From Diadema setosum (taxonomy: Eukaryota; Echinodermata; Echinoidea; Diadematoida; Diadematidae): a DNA stretch of 64,000 bases. A model generated the notes under the pieces. It did not search any database. It saw nothing but the letters and a program-made list of their open reading frames with translations, and had not been told where the DNA came from. Both the position numbers and the translations under genes were made by a program. Location: NCBI RefSeq assembly GCF_964275005.1, contig NC_092693.1:25597173-25661172 (forward strand), in the 5' to 3' direction. Shown one piece after another: positions 21,237-33,000 of this stretch (positions within the stretch are counted from its first letter, which is position 1; each line of letters starts with the position of its first letter).

Positions 21237-21917
21237 CAGGGCTGCCAACTCTCACTCATTAGGCGTTTTCACATCAGCCCGATAAACATCCAAGCTCGAA
21301 AAATTTTCCGCGATTGCAAATTAGAGCGCTATTTCATTTCTTATTCACATCAGCCTGAAGAGGCCCGCGGGTAGCCCGAATAGTTAAAAATTTTAGAATA
21401 GCTAATTCAACAGCCGAGTATGTGCAAACAACATCAGTAATGTGTGTGCCCTCTCAAAAATTCCTCATGCTTTGTGTGCAGTTTGCCTCGGTCGATCAGG
21501 TCACACACGCTAGGAATGATGGAATTCATCGCACAAATTTCTCGAGTCGTTTTCACATTATCCAATAGCGCGCTACTATCCCGCTATTTCAGAAATTTCC
21601 CCGAGTTGGAGTCGAGAAATTTTCTCGATCAGAGCGATACAATTAGCGCGCAAATTTGTGTTCACATTATCAAATAGCGCGCTATCTCGCTATCGGGAAA
21701 ATTTCCCAAGTCAGAAGATAGCACGCTATCTCGAAACATCGGGCTGATGTGAAAACGCCTATTGAGAGTGAGACTCACTCATTTTGGTCCTTTCTCACTC
21801 AAAAACTTTATTTCATTTGCATGCATTTCTATTGATCTCACTCATTTTGACTCCTAAGTTATAGCATTGGCCTATGGGAGTCTCACTCTCAACTAGTTTC
21901 CAATGTTGGCAGCACTG
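21237..21917. mobile_element. MITE family D, copy 1, holding a nested MITE
   Basis: The ends CAGGGCTGCCAAC and CAGTGCTGCCAAC are inverted, and the flanking 6-bp repeat is CAGATG (21231-21236, 21918-21923). The element is interrupted by a different MITE at 21261-21760. It contains the repeated phrase TCTCACTC / GAGAGTGAGA. A second copy lies at 36876-37222. It appears inserted in a LINE fragment. Confidence 0.8.
21261..21760. mobile_element. MITE family E nested in family D
   Basis: A 500-bp element with inverted ends AGGCGTTTTCACATCAGCCC on both sides (23 bp match), flanked by ATT (21258-21260, 21761-21763). The interior has repeats of a TTCACATTATC-AATAGCGCGCTA phrase. A 3-bp target duplication fits PIF/Harbinger-type transposition, though ATT is not the usual TWA. 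Confidence 0.8.
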
Positions 21918-21923
21918 CAGATG

Positions 21924-22068
21924 TATGTCCATTAACCAAAAAACAAATTGCTTGCAATTAGAAAGATAACCGCTGAACCACTCCAAGGCCTTTCCCCAGA
22001 TACCATAGTGTGATAATTTATGAAGAAGTATATTGTGGTCAATATTTCCTCCATATCTGTGCAACATC
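21924..22068 (-). pseudogene. LINE reverse transcriptase fragment
   Basis: The minus strand reads IDHNILLHKLSHYGIWGKAL then WFSGYLSNCKQFV. This is the palm segment of non-LTR reverse transcriptases that follows the first catalytic Asp. It ends at the MITE insertion point. No other domains were found nearby, so it is a short relic. Confidence 0.6.
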
Positions 22069-22069
22069 T

Positions 22070-22896
22070 GAAGGTATTTTCCTGGAACTTAATGTTTACA
22101 TGGACGACCAAATAAAGATTCTCCAGAGTTTCGGGTCATGAGGTTAAAGGTCAAGTGAAATTGTTTCATTTTTTCTCCATATCCCGCAAATGGTTCAAGG
22201 TATCTTCATGGAACTTAGTGCATATGCCTATACTGACTGGCAGTGATTACCTAGGGAATTTGGGGGTTATGGTCAAAGGTCAAGGTCAGCTCCTCAAAAT
22301 TTCACTATTTTCCTCAAACAGTACTTATGCAATACCTTCAGGATTTTTCTTGATACTTATATAATGCACTGTATTACACAACCGGTTCTCTTGGAAATTT
22401 CTTGCCAAAAGGTCAAAGGTCATAGGTCAAAGGTGCTAAATTTCATTTCTTCATATTTTGGAAGTGACTCAAGGTATCATGAAACTCAGTACACATTAAT
22501 GCATGTTCTGACAGTGATTCTCTTGGGATTTTTAGGGTCATAGCGTCAAGGGTCAAAGGCCAGGGTAAAATGCTAATATTTTACTATTTAATACAGAAAT
22601 TACTTTTTCCTCCATACCTTGAAAATTACTCAATGCATAAACTTACTTGAAAGGGTCAAAAGTCAAGTAAAATCCTCAAATCCCCAAATACCTGCATAAT
22701 ATCATATAGCCATTCATCCAATTAAACCTAGTTCAAGGAATGTGATCATTCAGCACATTTGTGACTAACATGTCATTTTAATATTTTGCCAGTTATGTGA
22801 AGCTGTCATCACACATTATCAAGACGTACTATAGACCTATTAGAACCATGCATTCTGGTGGAGGCATATACCAGTAGCCACAGCGACATTTCTAGT
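22070..22896 (+). mobile_element. Helentron-like element, family B copy 2, 5'-truncated
   Basis: It is closely related to 56550-57574, sharing TGACTGGCAGTGATTA, the AGGTCAAAGGTCA phrases and the same 3' end. It ends with GGAGGCAT, an imperfect hairpin (GTAGCCACAGCGAC) and ATTTCTAG at 22888-22895, followed by TT. The 5' palindrome is missing. Nonautonomous; no protein. Confidence 0.75.
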
Positions 22897-23231
22897 TTTG
22901 TTTTTGTTGTTTATGTCGTCCACATCCCTATTCTTTATTTCATTCCTACCTTCGTGTTCATATCGTAAGTTGCCATAATCAGCTCAGATTCTGTTTCATC
23001 CAGTTGTATCACCAGTGATATACGGTACATGTAATTTTGCCGATTGTCAAATGCTTCATCCACCAATTCTGTCCGTATGCGAGATATCAATGTGTACTCG
23101 AGTACAATGTACATGTATAAATAAAATGTGCATGTATGTGTATAAAAGTATGGTTATATGAACTGTCAGCTAATAAAGACCAAAGTTGCATTTCGAGGTG
23201 TATTCAGATTGCATATTCAGATGAGTAACTA
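22897..23231. other. Noncoding spacer
   Basis: No gene recognised. Contains short ACATGTA repeats near 23108-23140. Confidence 0.5.
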
Positions 23232-23394
23232 CCAGTCAACCTCGCATAAAGTTGAATATATTTGGACTAAAGAAATAGCTTCGACTTAGAGAAAACTTGA
23301 CTTGTGAGCTCAGGGATTAAATTCAATAGCATATAGAGGAGGGACTTAAAAAGACCTTCTACTTATGCAAGGTTGACTTAAGCAAGGTTGACTG
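23232..23394. mobile_element. Short MITE, mariner/pogo-like ends
   Basis: The ends CAGTCAACCTCGC and GCAAGGTTGACTG are inverted, with TA at both flanks (23230-23231, 23395-23396). The right end repeats the GGTTGACTT phrase twice. TA flanks and the CAGTCAACCT start recall pogo/mariner families. About 160 bp, noncoding. Confidence 0.65.
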
Positions 23395-23587
23395 TACAAT
23401 GAACATACGCAACAACGAAAAACACTGCCCACATGTTGAAAACGTTTGCCTTACCATGAATTTGAATTCCTGAACGTTCATCAAGGTGGTGCTGATGCGA
23501 ATTTGAATACATTGCACGTGCATTTTTAATTTGAATGCTCATTCTATAAGTTTATTTTAGAAACTCATGAAATCGCAAGCCATTTAA

Positions 23588-23971
23588 AGGGTGTGTACAG
23601 TTCCGGTTGAGGTGAGGATTTAGCTTTTTACGTTTTGTGAGATATTCAGAAACCACTCTATGAGATGTCAAAGAGCATGCAATTCTGAGGGGTATCCAAA
23701 GTTTATTTGATGAAAATCGGTTTTGAAATGGCTGAGATATCCAAAAACAAGGTGAAACAAAGAGATCCTAATAAAAGGCATGGCCTGTCGCCTTTTATCA
23801 TTATCACTTTTTTGGACATCTCAGCCATTTGAAAACCAATGTTCATCAAATAAACATAGAATCCTTTTTAAAATTACATGCTCTTTCGTATTTCATAAGA
23901 GGTTTCTCATTATCTCACTTAGGAATGTTCAAAACATGAATCCCCACCTCAACCAGTAATGTACAGTCCCT
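23588..23971. mobile_element. MITE family F, copy 2 (TTAA target)
   Basis: A 384-bp element with ends AGGGTGTGTACAGTTCC and AGGGACTGTACATTACTGG (inverted), flanked by TTAA (23584-23587, 23972-23975). It shares the inner ATATCCAAAAA and TTCATCAAATAAA segments with copy 1. Confidence 0.85.
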
Positions 23972-23975
23972 TTAA

Positions 23976-26900
23976 ACTGAATGGACTAATTACTTTTTTG
24001 AATATTGATTTTGGCGATCATTCAAATTCACTCGAACTTGAATGATCGCATTGTGAAATCGAATCCAAATCGGATGAAATATAATCAGGCTGGAAAACCT
24101 ATATTAACTTAGATCTGACTTCTGGTTTTAGAGAAGATTTTTAAAGATTCCTTGATTTAGGGATTTAGGGATGCTACCTGCCAAGTTTGGTAAAAATCAG
24201 CCGACAGGTTTCAAGAAAATGAAATTTTAAAAAGTTTACGCATGACAGATGCCAGATGATGAGTGATCGCAATAGCTCACCCAGCTCATGTGTTCGGCTC
24301 ATTTTTCTGATTTCTCTCATTTTCTTCCATCCTTCTCTTTGTTAAGATTATACAAGAACATCTACTCGCATATTGTATCATCCACTCATTGCGCACACCT
24401 TACACCTAAAATATATGTACTGAAATTTACACAGTCCTGCCCTGTCACTTGCACATACTTGTTATTATGTAGTCAATAATGCTGCATTCTTCTTTTAAAA
24501 CATGCAGGTACTTTTAGGAATAGGCCTACACGTACCGTATAGCCCATTCAATAACTGTAGATTTATTGGTGTTATGTAATTGTTTACATTGTATACTGCA
24601 GTAGGGCCTCATCCACATCAAACTCTTCTTTGATGATGGTCTCCTGTATTGATTTCTCCCTTGTCCACATACGAATACATAAACAGTAATATTCATTAAT
24701 TTTGCTTTGATCGATACTGTCTGTTATCAAGTTGGTGTTATTACCAAATTGACAATTCCTGTATTGATTTGAGTGTTTTATTCTCTCTCCCTTTTTTTTT
24801 TTTTTTTTTTTGGGGGGGGGGGGTTCATTGTTGATGTTTTTGCATAATATACTGTATCAATTATGTACTTGTCAAGAAAGAAAATGCAGAAATAAAGCCA
24901 AAGTAAACCAAACTGACTACTCTCAATTCAGACTATTTACTGATGATTCTAATAATATTTTTCATACCAAGGAGGTTGAAGATATGGAGTAACAACAGAG
25001 TTATTCCCTTTGATCTTTGTTCAAAGCCGCCGCTCAAAAATATTTGAAGCATGTGCCAAACAGGATCTGCCGCGCCGATACAAAGACAATTGACTCGTGT
25101 CTCATTGCATAATCACCAGCCACTTTCAAAGGAAGATATGTCTTTGTAATGGTAATTACTTTTCGCTATCCCTTCTTATAAAAGGTACTAGGTGGTACAG
25201 ACACGAGGATGCGCGAACAGAAATTGAGGAAAAAATGCTGAAATGAAGATGAAAATTACTCGACTGGGTATATGCGGGCACTAATCTGATATATCTATCA
25301 ATAAAGAATTATACTTGAAGATTATTCCATATTACTTTTAATTGGGAAATCAAGCCGAAAAGTGATAAAACCAGCTTTCCAGGTAAGTACAGTTTTTAAA
25401 CATTTTCACATGATACAGACTTACACTTTTGTGCAAATTTCTGGATGGAGTTAACTTTTGTTTTACATGCTTTATTATTAAGTGAAATTTCATTTCATTT
25501 TATAGATAAATAAGCAAAATATGGCCAACATTATGATAACGTTCAAAATGAATCTTCAGATTGCTCAGCAAGACAGCGGCTTGGAACATTGATCACCAAA
25601 GGCACAAGTGCACCTGCGGAATTCTTTTGTACATCAATAGAAATCTGACAACTGTTTGAATAATTACAGCCAGTTGGAACTCCATGTAAAACCTCCTTGT
25701 TCATACTTTCCCCAAAAATAAAAGCCAAACAGAAATTGACATGAATGATGTAAATAAGCAATAACAGAGATACAGACACAGTGTGCTGTGAATTAAACTA
25801 CACAATGTACATGTATAAATTTGAAGAGAGATGTATAATCATATGGTGATAAAAGGACCATGACGTGCTACAAGTTTCTGACACAGTTATAGAATTCATA
25901 TAGAGTTCATGTCACATCTTTTTTTTTTTTCTTTTTGGAATTCAAACTGATGACACTTTGACGTAGAAAGACTTAACTCTATTGATTGATGAATGCATTA
26001 GATGCATTTTTTTTTCTTTTTTAGTTACAATATCATGTGCCCAGATAATTCTCATGCTTCCGTATAAATTTTTCATACAATCACAAATACACAGTGCACT
26101 TTATGGAATTGAAGTTTGGGAGGTTGTTTCAAAAGCCACCTAAATTGTATATTTCTGGCACAGAAAGGGCAATGAGAGCAATTACATTTCCTCCACTCGA
26201 ACAAAATCTAGGCCACTATGAGCCAGTCTAGAAGTACTGGATGCTTGTAGTCTTCATGAACTTGCAGTATCAACATTTGTATACAATTTACAAAAAGAGC
26301 ATTTACCAGATACCACATTCTCTAGTGCAATATTAAGATATTCACCATACCTATAGAACCAGAGACAAAGAACATTTCATGCTGAGACTCCCTAAACGTA
26401 AAAACAAAACAAAACAAAACAAAAACAACAAACACCGTAGTACGAATTCTATATCCTGTACAGGAGCTAAGTTTTGGAATTGTTTGGTGCAAAGTATTTG
26501 AGGGGCAATTAGTTTTTCACTTCATAAAAATCTAAGATTTCATTTGTTCTCAAAGTTTGCTGATAAAGTATATATTCATAATGAACTAAGTACATGTATA
26601 CTGTTTTGGTACTACATGTACATTTTGATTTTTTTTTTTCAATGTAGAAACTTATTGGAGAAACATTCTGGACTTGCATTTGTGCTTACTTTTGGTTCTC
26701 CTTTCAACATTTCTCTAAACAACCAAGATAGAAAGATGTAGTTTAATTATGTACGCATATATCTCTACATGTACATAAATCTTCTATTTTACTCATGGTC
26801 ATGTTGAATGCTCATGCACAAATACATGTATGTAAGTTATGTATCCATATTCTCATGTAAATAAAAAACAAAAAACCCTACAAAACAGACTCAGCAGGGG

Positions 26901-27438
26901 TGGGGTAGGTGCCCCTTGTATATAATGTATGCAGTGAGTATGTATACTACAAACCCCTCTGCTACCAGTTGCTACTAACAAGAAGAAGTGACACAATTTT
27001 TTTCCTCAGACATTTTTACCTGTCTCTTTTTCACCCCCGACTATACCTCTGACATTTTTGCCTTGACATTTTTACCTCATGTTGTCATTTTAATGCCAAA
27101 CCTTACATATCTGTTTGCACACTGTGTATTGGACATGATCTGAGGACCCTGTGGCTTTATCCTATCTAACCAAAATACACTGGTACTACTCACATGTGGG
27201 AGTATACACTATCTTGATATTAACATTTGCCAGCTGAAAAGGCTCTGGAAAGTTGCAATCAAGATTTAAAAATAAAACAATTTTCCCCTCAAGAGTCTAT
27301 ACACACATCTGTTTAAATTCTGAGGTCTGTCGGCCAATGAGTGTTGACCAATCATAAACTTGTGACGATGACTGGCATAGCTTACTGACCAGACTTTGGC
27401 ATTTTCCGATTTGTATGGTTGAACTGCAAACCTTTACA
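23976..27438. other. Long noncoding region
   Basis: I see no gene on either strand. It includes a T run and G run at 24789-24823, an (AAAAC)n stretch at 26400-26436 and many short ACATGTA repeats. Open frames here are short and without recognisable motifs. Confidence 0.5.
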
Positions 27439-28002
27439 GGAAACCAAACCCAAAGAGAGATATGGATCGAGTGAAAGCAGCAACATTAGTAGAGCACATC
27501 AGTGAAATTTTGAGGAAAATCGCACAATCGATGCAAAAGTTATGAATTTTTAAAGTTTTGGTGTTGGAACCACTGGATAGGGAGACTAATTGAGTTTATG
27601 ACATCATGTGTGGACAACAATACAAAGAAAATATAAAGAAAATTCAACATGCTTTCACTTTTCTCATGTAATGAAAGAGCACTTGACTAACTGTTTTTTT
27701 TTTTTAGAAAGCAGGGGGAATAATTGCTACTCTTGACATATGTCAGTATCAACTTGATGGAATGTGTAATTTTCATGAAAAATGAATTTTTGTGAAATAC
27801 CCTTTACATATTCTTTATATTGTTGTCCACACATGACATCATGAACTCTAGTAGTCTCCTTATCCAGTCATTACAACACCAACATTTCAAAAATTGATAA
27901 CTCTTGCATCGATTGTGCGATTTTCCTCAAACTTTCAGTGATGTGCTCTACTAATATTGCTGCTTTCACTCAATCCACACTGCTCTTTGGCTTTTGGTTT
28001 CC
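27439..28002. mobile_element. Fold-back MITE with ~210-bp inverted arms
   Basis: The left arm (27439-about 27650) and right arm (about 27790-28002) are inverted copies. Shared phrases include GAGTGAAAGCAGCAA, GTAGAGCACATCA and AAAATCGCACAATCGATGCAA read on opposite strands. The loop of about 140 bp has a T12 run. No convincing target duplication was found. Such long arms are typical of fold-back MITEs. Confidence 0.8.
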
Positions 28003-28802
28003 TTTCATAAATACAAACATGCAAACTACCATTCATATCCTACATCACAAATGACTTCTACTTATCAACATCACTGTATCGAAGAGACCAATGTAAGAGA
28101 TGGCCACATATAAGGATGCTAATAACAAAAATCTATTAAAGATTGCCCAAATTATACAGAAGTTGGCAATATGTAGAACGTATCCTGCCCCGACAACTTG
28201 TTTTGGCTTAGAGCCAATGATTATCTGCACAATATCCTCATAACATCTGTGATGCCATAATTTTGCATCTATATTTTTCTGAAAAGTTGAAAAGCTATAA
28301 TCAATGAAAGTGGTTGTTACAAGCTATTGTCACAAATTGAAAAGATTTTATGTACATGTATTACCTCTGCCTCATGGGGAATGTAACTTTATTAGCAGCT
28401 TACATTTTAGATTTGAATCACATTTGATCAAGGGTAATATGACCTGTCTGCTATAATGGAACATGTTGAACCTAGATTTGAACAGCTTTGAAAATAAAAG
28501 TTAGGCCAAATATATCTATGATATATCTGGTTTTCCAGTTTACCAAAATATTCAGTTATGTTTCTGGCACATTAAAAATGTGTCTTGCACATTCATTCAT
28601 TTCATTCATTTATCTTTTCCACTTCCAGCAGAAACATATTAACATTTTACAAAAATTGAATGCATAAATTACATCACAATGTATAATAAAGAAATGTATA
28701 AGACTGCAGAAAGTGTATGGAAATGCTGGAAATGGGGAGGAATGCTATAAAAAGCAATGTACATATCCACCCCAAGGCCATTGTGTGTGCCATAATTTGG
28801 TG
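28003..28802. other. Noncoding region
   Basis: No gene recognised on either strand. Confidence 0.5.
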
Positions 28803-29145
28803 ATGCAACACTTGCTCCTATGACAATTGCTCTGTTTTTATTTTTCTCCAAGGACTTAGGGTTAGGGTTATGGTTGTGATAGGGTTTAGGTTTAGTTTGA
28901 TGTAAGGTTTAGGATTAGGGTTAGAATTATGTTTGTGGCTGGAATTTATGTTTGACTTAGCATGCAGATTTCTTTAAATTTGTCTCCAAGGACTTAGGGT
29001 TAGGGTTAGGGTTGTGATAGGGTTTAGGTTTAGTTTGATGTCAGGTTTAAGTTTAGGTTTAGGGTTATGTTTGCGGCTGGAATTTATGTATGACTTAGCG
29101 TGCAGATATTTAATGGGAGCAACTGTCACAGGAGCAAATGTCATC
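28803..29145. mobile_element. Inverted-repeat element with telomere-like TTAGGG core
   Basis: The ends at 28812-28832 and 29117-29139 are inverted copies (TTGCTCCTATGACAATTGCTC against its complement). Between them are two tandem units of about 130 bp (starting CTCCAAGGACTTAGGG near 28848 and 28981), each with GGGTTAGGGTT followed by TTTAGGTTTAG. I read it as a mobile repeat that has taken in telomere-like DNA. No protein. Confidence 0.65.
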
Positions 29146-29948
29146 GAACCGTCAAATTCATGATCACTGCTCGAAAGTGCGAAAGTAGTTTGATCCATAA
29201 TATTTTGCCACGATTTATTGCCATTACAATTCTGTTACCATTAAAAACCAGTTTTCTAGAAAATGAACAAATATGTCTTGCGCATCTTCATTCCATGCCA
29301 AATGTACCATATTGAATGACTGCCCACTGTTGACTTTAGCAACAAGCTCTTGCAACGGAACAAGAAGTGGATTTATTGGCTTTTGTCACAAAATACATTT
29401 CGCATCTCACTCTTGGTGTATATTTTTCAAGAAAATTAGTACTTTTATTATGTAGGTAACAAAAATTTTTGTCTAACCTTTACATCATTTGTGTGCTTTG
29501 GCAACATAGTTTAACAAAAACCTGGATTTGGAAAAAATCGAAGAAAATGGACTCATAATTTTTCTGCAAAATCTTCAACTTAATCTTCAAAATACATATA
29601 CATATATTGATGTACATTAAATGTAGTCACCAAACATGCCAACAAAATGAATCTCTCAACTGCAAGTAGACCTTAATGTCTCTGTTAGTAGCTCCATGGT
29701 CTCACTACCTTTTGTAGTCCCACATGTATGCATTGCATGTAGCAACCTATGGGTGTCTGCTTTGACAAGATTTTGTTGTAAAGCAATTATTGTTCTCAAT
29801 GTAACAGGTTTCACTGTTACAAAATTCCTTTGCTTTGCAGAGAACCAATGCCTTTGACACATCAAGAAAATTCTTCCTTTCCTTTGAAATTCAGTACAGA
29901 GCCAAGGGATGTAACACTTTTTCAGTTCATATTCAGCCCTTGGAGATA
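29146..29948 (-). other. PGLS 3' flank
   Basis: Downstream of the PGLS stop on the minus strand. AATAAA occurs about 510 bases downstream (near 29437-29442), a possible poly(A) signal. The open frame at 29656-29973 overlaps exon 4 in another frame and is spurious. Confidence 0.4.
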
Positions 29949-30068
29949 TCAGTAGGATGACTTGAGTTCGCATGCAGCAGACTCATCTATGAACCAATGC
30001 ACTGTTCCTTCAGAGAGTTGGACCATGGCAGCTGGAAGGGGTGGGTCTTCCTTGCCTTCTAACACCCT
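29949..30068 (-). CDS. PGLS: PGLS exon 4
   Basis: Starts after a TTTCAG acceptor. Encodes residues 207-245: [17 protein letters not shown], then HWFIDESAA, and ends SSY followed by TGA at 29949-29951. The LPAA and W-F-D-xxAA pattern is the C-terminal signature of this enzyme family. Confidence 0.93.
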   Translation of the reverse strand, partial: RVLEGKEDPPLPAAMVQLSEGTVHWFIDESAACELKSSY

Positions 30069-33000
30069 CTGAAAGACAAAGAAGTGAGGAACTGACATGA
30101 GTAACATTGTTTGGTGTAAATTTACATTTGTATGTCATACAAACAAACAAAACAAACCAAACTCTGAGAATGCAATGCTTGGCTTGGAGGAAAGAGAGTA
30201 CTGACACAGAGAACATGTCGCACATTACTTCTCTGCACCCTTAACAACTCGCTGTTCAGAAATACAGTACAGCTCAATTCTCCGTGTCTTCTAATGTCAT
30301 TCAATTCATGCACTTTAATGTAATTGGGTAGATGAGGATGATGTGGGCCAACAGCCATGAATGTCTATTGCACAACTCTTTCAATATAATGAGCTAATGT
30401 TTGAAAAGGAGGATTTTATTGGTACACCGTACAATAGTACATTGTATTTCATTCATTACAAAAAGCCAGTTCACAATTAGCTAATGTGCACATTGGTACA
30501 TTGTAGAAATGACCTTTTTTTTGTGTTTTTTTTTTTTTGTTGTTGCTCAGTTGATTAGGCACTTTACTCACTTTCAAAACATCACACTGCATACTTAGCT
30601 TGCCCGACGTGACAATGTATGGAATTCATGCTCAAAAAACAGAAGGAATTTTCATTTAGACCATCCCGGCATTCACAAGTACCAAGTTTGCTTAATTTGA
30701 AACAATTTTGTAATCAAGCAAATGCAAATCAATTTTCTAATAAAGCAAATTTGCTGTGTGAATGGAAACTGAAATCGTGGAGGGTGATTTGAAACTTAAT
30801 TATAATTAAGTTTCAAATCGGTGTTTTTCAATTAAGTTTCGCCAGAATTAAGCAACGAAAGTAGCGTCTGAACGTGATTGACTTCCAATTAAGTTTTTTG
30901 GGGTGGAGCTTACGTGACCCTTCAACCACTTCCAGCGAAAATCTGCACTACTACACAGGCTACAAGAGTGATTGATGGGAATTCAGAAAGAAGCCACACC
31001 TCCCCTCCTTGCACTGAAAAACTCAAAACCGCAAAATCTGCAAAGCTCCTTTTTGTGTGTTAACGGACAGTGAATTTGAAACTTAATTGCAAACAAGTTT
31101 GTAATTAAGTTTGTAATTAAGCAACTTGGTACGTGTGAAAAGGCCCCAGATGACCAGAATGGTAGGATGTCAATTGACACTTCAACAGGCATCTGTCTTG
31201 TTTTGTATTGAATGCATTTTTCTATCACATTACATTACTGCTGCTTATCTCAGTGAATTTAAAAAAAACCAACATGCCTGATTTTAGAATTAGCTTTTTT
31301 TGCTCATGTGCAAAGTGAAACTGTAGACTGTCTAATATGAGTGAAATACGGATGGTGGAAGGGAGGGGAATGATCGAGGATTCACAACCAGGTGCACATT
31401 TTAACTTCCACTTCCACTATGCTTGCCATAGGAAGCAAGAACATTCCCTCCCCCCATCACCCATACGATGTTTACATTCATGTAGACCACAATATAAACT
31501 GAGCAAAATATTGGATGCTTTAAATATAAGTTTTTATCGATACATGTTTACAAAATTAGTATTCAACATGCTCTTTAACACAAACATAAGACCAAACAAA
31601 ATGATATTCTCACGTCAAGTTGTGCTAGGGTTTTGTAAAGGAACATTATAACTGGTCATGACGTGTGAGTTCATGTATAATTTCATTACAACCCATGGCA
31701 AATCATTTGTACAAGATATATCTTAAAACAAAAACCTTGCAGTATATAGTATATAATATATAATATTAGCTTGCATGTGGTTATTGTTTGCACCTTTTTG
31801 TCTGTTTCTGCTTGTTTGTAGTTGCTTGCTTCCATAGCATTAATATGGCTTTCACACATTTCATTTTTTTTTTTTCTAACCTGGAGGATGACTGCCTTTC
31901 CGGCACCGGTTGAAGCAAACATGGCACTCCTGGCAGCGTTTATCACAGGGTATGTCAGCGTCACTCGACAGGGCGGGGGTTTCGGCGAGTCAGATATAGG
32001 TGCCACAATTAGAGAGGTCTCCTGATTTATTTTTGATTTTTAAAGACATGTAAATGATAAGATTTTGTTACATAGCTACACACCATAAAAAGTTTCACAC
32101 AAAACACAAATCCATGTTATTACAAACACATCTCTGTGGAAAAAAAAAAAAAAATTGAGCCATTAAAAGTAGTTCCATGCAGCAGGGCTCCACACTAACT
32201 TTTATTTTTGGTGGCCCAAAGGCAAACATCCGACCTTTTTTTGGTGGCCCGATCAGGCCACCAAAGTCTTCATTTGTGAAATTTTGGTGGCCCGACGTGC
32301 GTTTTTGGTGGCCCTGGGCCACCAGGCCACCGTTAGTGTCGAGCCCTGCATACAGGGTCACACAAAAACATTCTTGTCAACAAACAATGTGCATTATAAC
32401 GGATCTAGGTAGTGTATTTTCCTATATATGTAAGTATTATAAGACACACCATAACATTTTTCGATAGAAAATGTGGCAATGTCACATGACATCTTGTTTA
32501 ATTCCACTCTTCATGAATAACAGAGATTTCGTCAAGTGCAACAAATATTTCATTGCCAAAAACTGGGAAATCTATAGCATGCAATGACAATAAATGATGT
32601 AAATATGATAACTGTAGCTCTCCTTTACATTTTCTGCAATATGCATAAACAAAGACACTTGATAAAATGAAATCACAGATACTTACATCTAGTAAATTGT
32701 GCCCTGGAAAAAGGGAGCATGTGTGGCCGTCAGGGCCCATTCCTAGTACCAAGAGGTCAAACACTGGGCAACATCCCCCACTACTTGCAGGAACTTTCTT
32801 CACCACCTCTGCATAGTCCTTGGCTGCATCTTCAACAGACATGTCTGGCTTGATGCCATACAACTGATTCTCTTGAAGGCTGGTTTTTCCAACTAGTTTT
32901 TCCTTTTAACAATGATTGGAAAAATTCCACAGATAAGACACAAATGCATGAGAGAATTCCATTGGCAACAATCTCTAAATTGTACAAGTTTGTCCATTTA

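Noticed and set aside
28848..29060. True telomere or chromosome-end remnant
   Set aside because: Only short mixed TTAGGG and TTTAGG stretches, arranged as two ~130-bp units within inverted ends; not a long pure array.
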